Shown here piece by piece: positions 34,513-42,961 of a stretch of 64,000 nucleotides of DNA; positions within the stretch are counted from its first letter, which is position 1; each line of letters opens with the position of its first letter. The translations under genes were made by a program, and so were the position numbers. Under the pieces are notes generated by a model. It ran no database searches and was not told the DNA's origin. It saw nothing but the letters and a program-made list of their open reading frames with translations. The DNA lies in NCBI RefSeq assembly GCF_039543645.1, contig NZ_BAABKD010000009.1, positions 62,001 through 126,000 on the forward strand, read 5' to 3'. Origin of the DNA: Paenalcaligenes hermetiae. GTDB lineage: Bacteria; Pseudomonadota; Gammaproteobacteria; Burkholderiales; Burkholderiaceae_B.

Positions 34513-34830
34513 TTACTTACGGCTCACTAACATCCCGAAGAGCAAGCCAACAATCCCTGCGATACCAATCGCTTGCCAAGGATTATCGTGCACGTAATGA
34601 TCCGTGGCCTTAGCGGCCTGACGACCACTTTCTACAATGGCGTCCTGCGTATCTTGCAAGGCTTCGCGCGTGTTACGCAAGGATCGCATGGCGGCCTCGC
34701 GAATCTCATTGGCTTTATCGCCTGTCGCCTCTGCGGCCTCGCTAAGCAAGCGCTCGGCTTCATCTAGACTTTTTTTAACGTCTTCCATGAAGTCGTCCTC
34801 TACTTTTTGCGCATTTCGTTTGGTAACCAT
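34513..34830 (-). CDS. YqjD/ElaB-type (DUF883) tail-anchored protein
   Basis: A 105-residue protein with a long charged, heptad-like helical region at about residues 8-78 and a single C-terminal hydrophobic anchor (IGIAGIVGLLFGMLV) ending in SRK. E. coli relatives YqjD and ElaB are inner-membrane proteins of stationary phase that bind ribosomes. The anchor and HDNPWQAIGI motif are typical of DUF883. It heads the three-gene unit. Confidence 0.88.
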   Translation of the reverse strand: MVTKRNAQKVEDDFMEDVKKSLDEAERLLSEAAEATGDKANEIREAAMRSLRNTREALQDTQDAIVESGRQAAKATDHYVHDNPWQAIGIAGIVGLLFGMLVSRK

Positions 34831-34892
34831 GATTGAACTCCTTGAGTAATAAAATAACGAAGCAATCCATCAACACTCTATTTATTAACTAA

Positions 34893-34923
34893 AGCATAAA
34901 TAGATATGCACTCAGTTTATGCT
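34893..34923. repeat. Inverted repeat upstream of the yqjD-like gene
   Basis: AGCATAAA (34893-34900) and TTTATGCT (34916-34923) are perfect inverted copies separated by 15 bp, in the 167-bp gap between upp and the yqjD-like gene. It may be an operator or end the upp transcript; no T-run supports the latter. Confidence 0.5.
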
Positions 34924-34997
34924 ACCTGATTTTTTATCACTCTGCGTGTTTAGATGGCGCAAGGATTGTAAAAAAATATCGCAAAAGTAAAAATAAA

Positions 34998-35639
34998 TCA
35001 GGACTCCACTTTTTGGCGTGTACCAAAAATACGATCCCCAGCATCCCCTAAACCGGGCACAATATAGCCATTTTCATCCAAATGACTATCTATCGATGCT
35101 GTATAAATTTCCACATCTGGATGGGCGTTTTGTACAGTACGTATCCCCTCGGGGGCGGCAACCAGTACTAAGGCCCGAATCGTTTTACAGCCTGCTTTCT
35201 TTAATAAATCGATAGTGGCAACCATCGACCCCCCTGTAGCCAGCATTGGGTCAATAATTAACGCAAAGCGTTGGTCAAGCTCACCCACAAGTCGCTCTAA
35301 ATACGTTTGAGCCTCGAAGGTTTCCTCATTACGAGCAATACCAATTACAGAGACCTTAGCACCCGGGATAAGACTTAACACGCCATCTAACATCCCAATC
35401 CCAGCACGTAAAATTGGCACAACGGTTACTTTTTTACCAGCAATTTTCTCTACGTTCACCTCACCACACCAACCTTCGATGGTGGTGGATTCTAAAGGTA
35501 AGTCTTTGGTGGCCTCATAGGTCAGCAATGCCGCAATCTCTTGCGACATTTCCCGAAAATTCTTGGTGCTTAAATCTGCTCTACGCATTAGACCAAGCTT
35601 ATGGCGAATCAAAGGGTGTTGTATTTCATGTATAGCCAT
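34998..35639 (-). CDS. upp: Uracil phosphoribosyltransferase
   Basis: It salvages uracil to UMP using PRPP. The 213-residue protein starts IHEIQHPLIRHKLG, has PILRAGIGM near residue 76, the PRPP-binding IIDPMLATGGS near residue 128, and the uracil-binding YIVPGLGDAGDRIFGT near the C-terminus. Length and motifs are fully typical. It lies 53 bp downstream of dacB across a short palindrome. Confidence 0.96.
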   Translation of the reverse strand: MAIHEIQHPLIRHKLGLMRRADLSTKNFREMSQEIAALLTYEATKDLPLESTTIEGWCGEVNVEKIAGKKVTVVPILRAGIGMLDGVLSLIPGAKVSVIGIARNEETFEAQTYLERLVGELDQRFALIIDPMLATGGSMVATIDLLKKAGCKTIRALVLVAAPEGIRTVQNAHPDVEIYTASIDSHLDENGYIVPGLGDAGDRIFGTRQKVES

Positions 35640-35659
35640 GCTGTACTCATTAAGTAATC

Positions 35660-35675
35660 ACCTAATCCATTAGGT
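35660..35675. repeat. Short palindrome between dacB and upp
   Basis: ACCTAATCCATTAGGT is a 16-bp inverted repeat (arms of up to 7 bp) located 20 bp upstream of the upp start. It could be an operator or a small hairpin in the leader; nothing else identifies its role. Confidence 0.45.
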
Positions 35676-35692
35676 TTGTTATTGAACAAAAA

Positions 35693-37114
35693 TTATTGGG
35701 CGGCAAGCCATTTTACTAGCGCATCATCAAAAGGCCGAACCGAAGCAGCCCCCTCGCCATTGACCATACTCACCATAATATAGCGTTTGCCGCTCGTGCC
35801 TAAAACATATCCTGCCAAAGCACGTGCATCGCGTAAGGTGCCGGTTTTTAAATGAGCACGACCCTGAACCTCATCGTCCTTTAACCGTCGTCGCACCGTG
35901 CCATCTACCCCGGCAATAGCTAACGACGACATAAACTCTGGCATGTAATTAGAGCGCCAAATCACATCCAACATCTGCGCCATACCCTGCGCCGTTACCC
36001 GCGCTTGTCGTGATAGCCCTGAGCCATTATCAATACGCCAGCCATTGGTATTGATTCCCTGCGACTGCAACACCCGCATCGCGGCCTGCTCTGCGGTAGC
36101 TACCGTTGCCCCAGCACCATTTAGTTGTTGCCCTAACCGCAATAACAACAACGTTGCCATTACATTATTACTTTGTTTATTGATCACACGTATTTGATCT
36201 GCCAGCGTTGGCGAGTCATGCCAAGCTAACGCTTTTGCCTGAGCAGGGACTTTACCTGAGCGAATATCGTGCGCTAACGTGCCACCCAGCTCTTTCCAAA
36301 TCATTTTAAAAACATGATTGAAAAATGGCTGTTGCCCCATGGTAAGGCGATATACACTGAACTCGCCACAGGAGCCGGCAGCTGTACCCGAAGCAACAAC
36401 CTGAATGCCATTGGGTGCTTGTTGTATACGGGTACTAATAGCCGGAGAGCCTGGGCAGCGTTGGTCGCTCCAACTGACTTGGTTGTCTATGCGTAGGCCG
36501 GGAACCGGTGGATCCATCACGCCTATCCATTTTTTATTCTTCTCATCCGGCAAAAACAATAAGCGCGACGCCCCAAAACCAACCATCATGGCATCAGGAC
36601 TTGCATTATAAGGACGATCCCCAGCCCCATCAAACGCATAAGGGTCTGTGGCCACCTGCCCAAAAACAGAGCGATCCACCACCACTTCGCTTAAGTTTTT
36701 AACACCTCGCAAACGTAAGTCACGTAACAAATTCCATAAGTCTGATATGGAAAAAAAGGGGTCACCCGATGCCTGAATATATAAAGGGCCTTGTAGAGTG
36801 CCCTGAGCATCAATCGTCGCGTTTGCTTGTCGATATAAGGTAGTACGCCATGTGTGTTCGGGCCCTAAAGCCGATAACCCCGCCCATGTAGTCACCATTT
36901 TCATGACAGAAGCTGGGTTACGAGGCGTGGTCGCGTTATGATTTACTAAGGTAGGACCGTCCACCTCTTTGATATAGACCGATAGATTTTGCTCAGAGAG
37001 CCGCGTGTTTTTCCAAGCTTGCTGTAACTCAGCAGGCAGTGCTTGCGCTAAAACTGGCACACTGACTACCCATAGAGCCACCCAAAGCATGGCGCGCTTT
37101 TTTAGCTTATTCAT
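35693..37114 (-). CDS. dacB: D-alanyl-D-alanine carboxypeptidase/endopeptidase (PBP4 family)
   Basis: A periplasmic class C penicillin-binding protein that trims or cleaves peptidoglycan cross-links. From ATG 37114 (AGGG upstream) the 473-residue product starts with a signal peptide (basic NKLKKRA, hydrophobic core, cleavage after VLAQA). Catalytic motifs are SVMK at 69-72, SNN near residue 300, and KTGT near residue 413 in LKTGTLRDA. The longer open frame to 37177 would mask the signal peptide and is rejected. Confidence 0.94.
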   Translation of the reverse strand: MNKLKKRAMLWVALWVVSVPVLAQALPAELQQAWKNTRLSEQNLSVYIKEVDGPTLVNHNATTPRNPASVMKMVTTWAGLSALGPEHTWRTTLYRQANATIDAQGTLQGPLYIQASGDPFFSISDLWNLLRDLRLRGVKNLSEVVVDRSVFGQVATDPYAFDGAGDRPYNASPDAMMVGFGASRLLFLPDEKNKKWIGVMDPPVPGLRIDNQVSWSDQRCPGSPAISTRIQQAPNGIQVVASGTAAGSCGEFSVYRLTMGQQPFFNHVFKMIWKELGGTLAHDIRSGKVPAQAKALAWHDSPTLADQIRVINKQSNNVMATLLLLRLGQQLNGAGATVATAEQAAMRVLQSQGINTNGWRIDNGSGLSRQARVTAQGMAQMLDVIWRSNYMPEFMSSLAIAGVDGTVRRRLKDDEVQGRAHLKTGTLRDARALAGYVLGTSGKRYIMVSMVNGEGAASVRPFDDALVKWLAAQ

Positions 37115-37260
37115 GTTTTGCCCTGTTATTTCTACAAATCCGACTTTATGATCTAAGCATAACCAAAATCTGTCCACCCATGGATTTTTATATGCAAATC
37201 CAGCAATCGGCTTAAAATAGCTAGTTATGCCTATTGCTGTTGCTTCTTATTTTATTCGTT

Positions 37261-38322
37261 ATGGCCGATTCTGCTAAGCTTTCCCTGTCTTTATTTGACT
37301 ACCATCTACCTGAGGCCTTAATCGCCCAGCACCCTGCCCCAGAACGTGTGGGCAGCCGTTTACTTGTTTTAGAAAAAAACGGGCATTATTACGACAGCCA
37401 ATTTAGCGCCTTGCCACAGTTGCTGCGCGCCGGTGACTTATTGGTTTTTAATAATACTCAAGTCATTAAAGCCCGCCTCCAAGGGCAAAAGCACACCGGT
37501 GGCCGGGTCGAAGTACTCATTGAACGTGTGCTGGATGAGTACCATGCCATCGCGCATATTCGTGCCAGCAAAGCTCCTAAACCAGGCACAGACTTACTCT
37601 TTGCTGAAGGCGCTCTCATCCTCACCGTTACTGGCCGCGATGACGCACTCTTTCATGTGCGCTTTAACCAACCAGCGCTGGCCGCTCTAGAGCAATATGG
37701 AGCACTACCGCTACCACCTTATATTAGCCATACTGCGGACGCCGAAGATGAACAGCGCTATCAAACGGTGTATGCCTCTGAGCCTGGCGCCGTTGCCGCC
37801 CCCACTGCAGGGCTGCACTTTGATGAAAATATGCTAGCCTTATTACAAAAGCAGGGCATACAAACGGCGTTTGTCACTCTTCATGTGGGCGCAGGTACCT
37901 TTCAGCCGGTACGTGTTGAGCATATAGAAGACCACCAAATGCATGCCGAACGCTATGTGGTTCCAGCCGAAACTCTAGCGCTTATTGAGCAAACTCGCGC
38001 CGCAGGAAACCGCGTGATTGCAGTGGGGACAACCAGTGTTCGTGCTCTTGAGTCTGCCGCCCAACCGGAGCTCACTCAAGGCCTAACCCTTAGCAATGGT
38101 GATCAATGCGGCGACACCCGTATTTTTATCACCCCAGGCTATACATTTCACTATGTGGATGCCTTAATTACTAACTTTCATCTACCTCAATCCACCCTAT
38201 TAATGTTAGTGTCTGCCTTAGCTGGTATTGAGCCCATTCGTGCCGCTTATCAGCACGCAGTAGAACAACAATACCGATTTTTTAGCTATGGCGATGCCAT
38301 GTTTATAGAAAAAAATTCATGA
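37261..38322 (+). CDS. queA: S-adenosylmethionine:tRNA ribosyltransferase-isomerase QueA
   Basis: It transfers the ribosyl of SAM to preQ1 in tRNA to form epoxyqueuosine. From ATG 37261 the 353-residue product begins ADSAKLSLSLFDYHLPEALIAQHP, aligning with the family start. Conserved blocks are LLVFNNTQVIKARL near residue 60, PTAGLHFDE near residue 180 and TNFHLPQSTLLMLVSA near residue 312. Its last four bases overlap the tgt start as ATGA, coupling the two queuosine enzymes. Confidence 0.96.
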   Translation: MADSAKLSLSLFDYHLPEALIAQHPAPERVGSRLLVLEKNGHYYDSQFSALPQLLRAGDLLVFNNTQVIKARLQGQKHTGGRVEVLIERVLDEYHAIAHIRASKAPKPGTDLLFAEGALILTVTGRDDALFHVRFNQPALAALEQYGALPLPPYISHTADAEDEQRYQTVYASEPGAVAAPTAGLHFDENMLALLQKQGIQTAFVTLHVGAGTFQPVRVEHIEDHQMHAERYVVPAETLALIEQTRAAGNRVIAVGTTSVRALESAAQPELTQGLTLSNGDQCGDTRIFITPGYTFHYVDALITNFHLPQSTLLMLVSALAGIEPIRAAYQHAVEQQYRFFSYGDAMFIEKNS

Positions 38323-39455
38323 GCGGACTCAATTTTCAATTATTAACCACTGACGGCCAAGCACGTCGCGGTACGATCACACTCAACCATGGTCAAGTGC
38401 AAACCCCTATTTTTATGCCCGTAGGCACCTATGGCAGCGTAAAAGCCATGCTTCCACATGAACTGGAAGACATTCAAGCACAAATTATCTTAGGGAATAC
38501 CTTCCACCTATGGTTACGCCCCGGCACCGAGATTATGGATCTACACGGTGGGCTCCATGATTTTATGGGCTGGAACAAACCTATTTTGACCGACTCTGGG
38601 GGCTTTCAGGTTTTCAGCCTTAAAGGTATGCGTAAAATTACCGAAGAGGGGGTAACCTTTGCCTCTCCCATTAACGGCGACCGTCTCTTTCTCACCCCAG
38701 AAAAATCCATGCAAATCCAGCGTGCTTTGAATTCGGATATAGCCATGGTGTTTGATGAATGTACGCCATACTTAATCAACGACCGCCCCGCCACCCACGA
38801 TGAGGCAGCGCAATCAATGCGCATGTCTTTACGCTGGGCTAAGCGTTCACGTACGGCATTTAAAGAATCAGAAAACCCCAATGCCTTATTTGGCATTGTT
38901 CAAGGGGGGATGTACGAAGATCTGCGCGATGAATCTTTAGCGGGACTGGTCGATATTGGCTTTGAAGGCTACGCTATCGGTGGGCTCTCTGTTGGCGAAC
39001 CCAAAGAAGATATGCTACGCATTCTTTCTCACATCACGCCCGCATTACCTGAGCAAGCCCCCCGCTATTTAATGGGTGTGGGAACGCCAGAAGATCTCGT
39101 TGACGGGGTCGCCAATGGGGTAGATATGTTTGACTGCGTTATGCCTACACGCAACGCGCGTAATGGCTGGCTCTTTACTCGTTTTGGTGACGTTAAAATC
39201 CGTAATGCTCGCTATAAAGACGATACCAAACCTTTAGACCCCAGCTGCTCGTGCCACACCTGTCAACACTTCAGCCGCTCGTACTTGCATCACTTACAGC
39301 GAGCCAATGAGATCACAGGGGCTCGACTTAATACGCTGCATAACTTACATTTTTATTTACAAATCATGCAAGAGATGCGCGATGCGATTGAAGCTGGAGA
39401 ATTTTCTCAGTGGCGGGCACAATTTCAAGAAGATCGCGCCCGAGGCACCGATTAA
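38319..39455 (+). CDS. tgt: tRNA-guanine transglycosylase
   Basis: It exchanges guanine-34 for preQ1 in tRNAs with GUN anticodons. The 378-residue protein has LTDSGGFQVFSL near residue 90 with the catalytic aspartate region, VFDECTPY near residue 145, FDCVMPTRNARNG near residue 270 with the nucleophilic aspartate, and the zinc site CSCHTCQHFSRSYLHH near residue 309. It acts one step before QueA, whose gene overlaps it. Confidence 0.97.
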   Translation: MSGLNFQLLTTDGQARRGTITLNHGQVQTPIFMPVGTYGSVKAMLPHELEDIQAQIILGNTFHLWLRPGTEIMDLHGGLHDFMGWNKPILTDSGGFQVFSLKGMRKITEEGVTFASPINGDRLFLTPEKSMQIQRALNSDIAMVFDECTPYLINDRPATHDEAAQSMRMSLRWAKRSRTAFKESENPNALFGIVQGGMYEDLRDESLAGLVDIGFEGYAIGGLSVGEPKEDMLRILSHITPALPEQAPRYLMGVGTPEDLVDGVANGVDMFDCVMPTRNARNGWLFTRFGDVKIRNARYKDDTKPLDPSCSCHTCQHFSRSYLHHLQRANEITGARLNTLHNLHFYLQIMQEMRDAIEAGEFSQWRAQFQEDRARGTD

Positions 39456-39519
39456 GCATTACAATAGCCCCTTTTAGCTAACTATTTCCTGAATACTTTC
39501 CCTTTGTGGAGCAACTCTT

Positions 39520-39855
39520 ATGACTTTAACCGACGTGTTAACACTGGTTCCTGCTCAAGCAGAGCCCAATGCCCTCGCTAGCATGCTACCCATCATTTTA
39601 ATGTTTGTGATTTTATATTTTTTGATGATTCGTCCCCAGATGAAACGTCAGAAAGAGCATCGCAATATGGTAGCCAACCTTGCTAAAGGCGATGAGGTCA
39701 TCACTGGTGGCGGCATTCTAGGAAAAATCACCAAAGTCAGCGATAACTACATCACACTCGAAGTCGCAGACTTAGCCGATAAACCCGTTGAGATTCTGCT
39801 ACAGCGTCAGGCTGTTAGCTCTGTTCTGCCAAAAGGCACGATCAAATCCCTCTAA
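39520..39855 (+). CDS. yajC: Preprotein translocase subunit YajC
   Basis: A 111-residue single-span inner-membrane protein that joins SecDF. One hydrophobic helix (about residues 22-40, MLPIILMFVILYFLMIRP) precedes the RPQMKRQKEHRNM motif and a cytoplasmic domain with KGDEVITGGGILGKI. Position between tgt and secD is the standard order. Confidence 0.96.
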   Translation: MTLTDVLTLVPAQAEPNALASMLPIILMFVILYFLMIRPQMKRQKEHRNMVANLAKGDEVITGGGILGKITKVSDNYITLEVADLADKPVEILLQRQAVSSVLPKGTIKSL

Positions 39856-39872
39856 TGGGTTACGCTATCTTG

Positions 39873-39896
39873 TCGGTCTAGTCCATACTAGACCGA
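39873..39896 (+). terminator. Perfect hairpin between yajC and secD
   Basis: TCGGTCTAGT and ACTAGACCGA form a flawless 10-bp stem with loop CCAT, followed by TCTCCTTTTCG. The T-run is short, so it may attenuate or stabilise rather than stop transcription into secD. Confidence 0.55.
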
Positions 39897-39926
39897 TCTC
39901 CTTTTCGTACCGTTGCCGCTAGAACT

Positions 39927-41801
39927 ATGAACCGTTATCCCCTTTGGAAATACCTCACCGTATTGGTGGCCCTCATAATTGGGGTGCTGTACTCCATACC
40001 CAATTTATTTGGTGAATCACCCGCTGTACAAATTGCCAGCGCCAAGTCCGTCGTCAAAGTAGACGTCTCCACCCTAAGCCGTGTAGAAGACATACTACGC
40101 CGTCACAATATCCCTATCAGCGGTAGCTATTTCGAACAAAATGGTCCTGCCGGCACCGTGCGTATTCGCTTTGACTCCACAGACACCCAGCTCAAAGCCA
40201 AAGACATTTTAGAAAAAGAATTGGTCCCCAATGCCGAGGACCCTTCCTATACGGTTGCTTTAAACTTAATGTCCGCTACCCCAAACTGGTTGACCTCTCT
40301 GGGTGCTAAACCCATGCACCTAGGCTTGGACTTGCGTGGTGGCGTGCACTTCTTGCTCGAAGTTGACATGCAAGGCGCCCTCAATGGCCGCTATGATTCG
40401 CTCGCTTCAGAAATTCGTACCGTATTACGAGAGGCCGACCTACGCGCACAAAGCATTGAGCGTCAAGATCAGTCTGTTGTCATGCGTTTTGACTCTCCTA
40501 CAGCTCGTGATGAGGCTCAAACTCGTCTACGTCGTCAAATCCCGGATTTGCAATTTGCTCCTACCTCAGACAACCAGCTCCAAGCGACCTTATCTGAAGC
40601 CTCTATCTTGCAGGCACAATCAAACGCCTTACGTCAAAACATCACCACTTTACATAATCGAATTAACGAGCTAGGTGTTGCTGAACCCATTATCCAGCAA
40701 CAGGGGGCTGATCGCATCGTGGTTCAACTACCTGGTGTGCAAGACGTAGCAAAAGCCAAAGAGATTCTAGGCCGCACTGCCACCTTAGAAATCCGGATGG
40801 TCGATGACTCTCCTACCGCCATGGCAGCCCTTGCAGCCGGCACCGTTCCTTTTGGTTTAGAGCGCTATAAAGACCGTGATGGTCATGAGCTTTTGCTGCG
40901 TCGACAGGTCATTCTTACCGGTGAAAACCTTCAAGACGCTCAACCTGGACGCGACTCACAAACCCAACAACCCACTGTCAACCTAACGCTAGATAGTAAG
41001 GGCGCCCGCATTTTCCGTGATGTCACGCGCAACAACATCAACAAGCGTTTAGCGATTGTCTTATTTGAAAAAGGGCAAGGCGAAGTCGTCACGGCGCCTG
41101 TGATTCGCTCTGAAATCCCCGGTGGACAGGTACAAATCTCCGGCAGCATGGGTGTACAAGAAGCCGCTGACGTTGCCTTGCTTTTACGCGCCGGATCTTT
41201 GGCAGCCCCCATGGCTATTATCGAAGAGCGAACCATTGGGCCTAGCCTTGGTGCAGAAAACATCCAACAGGGTTTTAACTCCACGTTGTATGGTTTTATT
41301 GCACTCGCCATTTTCATCATCGCCTACTACCACCTATTTGGGATCTTTTCTACCTTAGGTCTCACCTTTAACCTACTGCTCTTGATCGCCGTGTTATCTA
41401 TGCTGCAAGCTACCATGACTCTACCGGGTATTGCCGCACTTGCCTTAACACTAGGTATGGCTATTGATGCTAACGTTTTGATCAACGAGCGCATACGCGA
41501 AGAGCTACGCAATGGACTTAGCCCACAAGCCGCTATTCACGCCGGTTTTGATCGGGCATGGGCTACCATTTTTGACTCAAACTTAACTAGCCTCATTGTG
41601 GGAGTGGCCCTGCTCACCTTTGGTTCCGGCCCCGTACGTGGCTTTGCCGTGGTCCACACCATAGGGATTTTGACCTCCATGTTCTCCTCTGTCGTAGGGG
41701 TACGAGCTTTGGTTAACCTTTGGTACGGTGGGCGTCGTCGCCTGCAACATATTTCCATCGGTCAGGTATGGAAACCTAAAGACACGAATAAGGCAGACTA
41801 G
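39927..41801 (+). CDS. secD: Protein translocase subunit SecD
   Basis: An RND-superfamily inner-membrane protein that uses the proton gradient to assist Sec export. The 624-residue product has an N-terminal anchor at residues 9-25, the HLGLDLRGGVHFLLEVD motif near residue 131, a large periplasmic P1 domain, and five C-terminal helices from about residue 455 with GMAIDANVLINERIREE near residue 512. It is 2 bp from secF. Confidence 0.97.
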   Translation: MNRYPLWKYLTVLVALIIGVLYSIPNLFGESPAVQIASAKSVVKVDVSTLSRVEDILRRHNIPISGSYFEQNGPAGTVRIRFDSTDTQLKAKDILEKELVPNAEDPSYTVALNLMSATPNWLTSLGAKPMHLGLDLRGGVHFLLEVDMQGALNGRYDSLASEIRTVLREADLRAQSIERQDQSVVMRFDSPTARDEAQTRLRRQIPDLQFAPTSDNQLQATLSEASILQAQSNALRQNITTLHNRINELGVAEPIIQQQGADRIVVQLPGVQDVAKAKEILGRTATLEIRMVDDSPTAMAALAAGTVPFGLERYKDRDGHELLLRRQVILTGENLQDAQPGRDSQTQQPTVNLTLDSKGARIFRDVTRNNINKRLAIVLFEKGQGEVVTAPVIRSEIPGGQVQISGSMGVQEAADVALLLRAGSLAAPMAIIEERTIGPSLGAENIQQGFNSTLYGFIALAIFIIAYYHLFGIFSTLGLTFNLLLLIAVLSMLQATMTLPGIAALALTLGMAIDANVLINERIREELRNGLSPQAAIHAGFDRAWATIFDSNLTSLIVGVALLTFGSGPVRGFAVVHTIGILTSMFSSVVGVRALVNLWYGGRRRLQHISIGQVWKPKDTNKAD

Positions 41802-41803
41802 TC

Positions 41804-42748
41804 ATGGAATTTTTTCGTATTTCGCGCATTATTCCTTTTATGCGCCATGTTAAGCTGCTGAACCTTATCAGTTTGGCCGTATTTATTGCCGCCGTGTTTT
41901 TTATCGTCACACGTGGCTTTAATCTTTCTATTGAGTTTACCGGCGGTACGGTCATGGAGGTCCACTACCAGCAAACCGCACAGGTAGAGGAGGTCCGCGA
42001 AGCCTTAACTGACTTAGGCTACAACGACTTTCAGGTTCAAAGCTTTGGTACATCGCAAGATGTTTTGATCCGCTTACCGGCTACCGATACCAATGACACC
42101 ACAGCCCAAAGCGAATCCGTACTCAGAGCACTTCAGGCACAACATAGCGATGTGGAGCTACGGCGGGTAGAGTTCGTTGGCCCACAAGTTGGGCAAGAGC
42201 TGATTCATAATGGCTTGATGGCGCTACTTTTTGTGGTCATTGGCATTATGGTGTATTTGGCTTTCCGCTTTGAATGGAAGCTCGCTATTGCCTGCGCGGT
42301 GGCAAACTTACACGACGTGGTCATTATCCTAGGCTTTTTTGCCCTATTCCAATGGGAGTTTTCTTTGCCCGTGCTAGCTGGGGTGCTTGCCGTACTAGGC
42401 TACTCGGTGAACGAGTCCGTGGTGGTCATGGACCGTATCCGTGAAAACTTCCGTAAACAACGTCGTATGCCTGTACCTGAGATCATTAACCTCTCCATTA
42501 CCCAAAACATCTCTCGTACGATTATTACTCATGGCTCCACGCAGCTCATGGTGCTATCCATGCTGTTTTTTGGTGGGCCTACCTTGCACTATTTCTCATT
42601 GGCACTAACCATTGGGATTTGGTTTGGTATTTATTCTTCTGTTTTTGTGGCTTCTGGGATTTCCCTAGGCCTAGGCTTAAAGCGCGAAGACCTGATCCCC
42701 AAACCTGTTAATAAAGACGAGGATCCAGCCGTAGAAATCATGGATTAA
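41804..42748 (+). CDS. secF: Protein translocase subunit SecF
   Basis: The 314-residue partner of SecD has six predicted membrane helices. The first loop contains SIEFTGGTVMEV near residue 45, and GYSVNESVVVMDRIREN near residue 200 parallels the SecD proton-relay helix. It starts 2 bp after secD and ends before a strong terminator. Confidence 0.97.
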   Translation: MEFFRISRIIPFMRHVKLLNLISLAVFIAAVFFIVTRGFNLSIEFTGGTVMEVHYQQTAQVEEVREALTDLGYNDFQVQSFGTSQDVLIRLPATDTNDTTAQSESVLRALQAQHSDVELRRVEFVGPQVGQELIHNGLMALLFVVIGIMVYLAFRFEWKLAIACAVANLHDVVIILGFFALFQWEFSLPVLAGVLAVLGYSVNESVVVMDRIRENFRKQRRMPVPEIINLSITQNISRTIITHGSTQLMVLSMLFFGGPTLHYFSLALTIGIWFGIYSSVFVASGISLGLGLKREDLIPKPVNKDEDPAVEIMD

Positions 42749-42765
42749 AACCGTAGACTACACCT

Positions 42766-42804
42766 AAAGAACGCTCTGTTATTTCTCAGAGCGTTCTTTA
42801 TTTT
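42766..42804 (+). terminator. Terminator after secF
   Basis: Thirteen-base arms (AAAGAACGCTCTG/CAGAGCGTTCTTT) with an 8-nt loop are followed by ATTTTAG. The outer A/T pairs supply the U-tract for the rightward direction. Confidence 0.88.
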
Positions 42805-42961
42805 AGACATAGGCATAGCCACGAGTTCGTTACAGAGCTTAGTGCTGCTTTACGTACACGCCTACGGTTATTATTTTTATTGAAATCCAATTACATGGTT
42901 ATAATTAGAGGTTTAATCTTATTTTTGCCCACGGGGTCAACACCCGCTACGGCTTATCATT

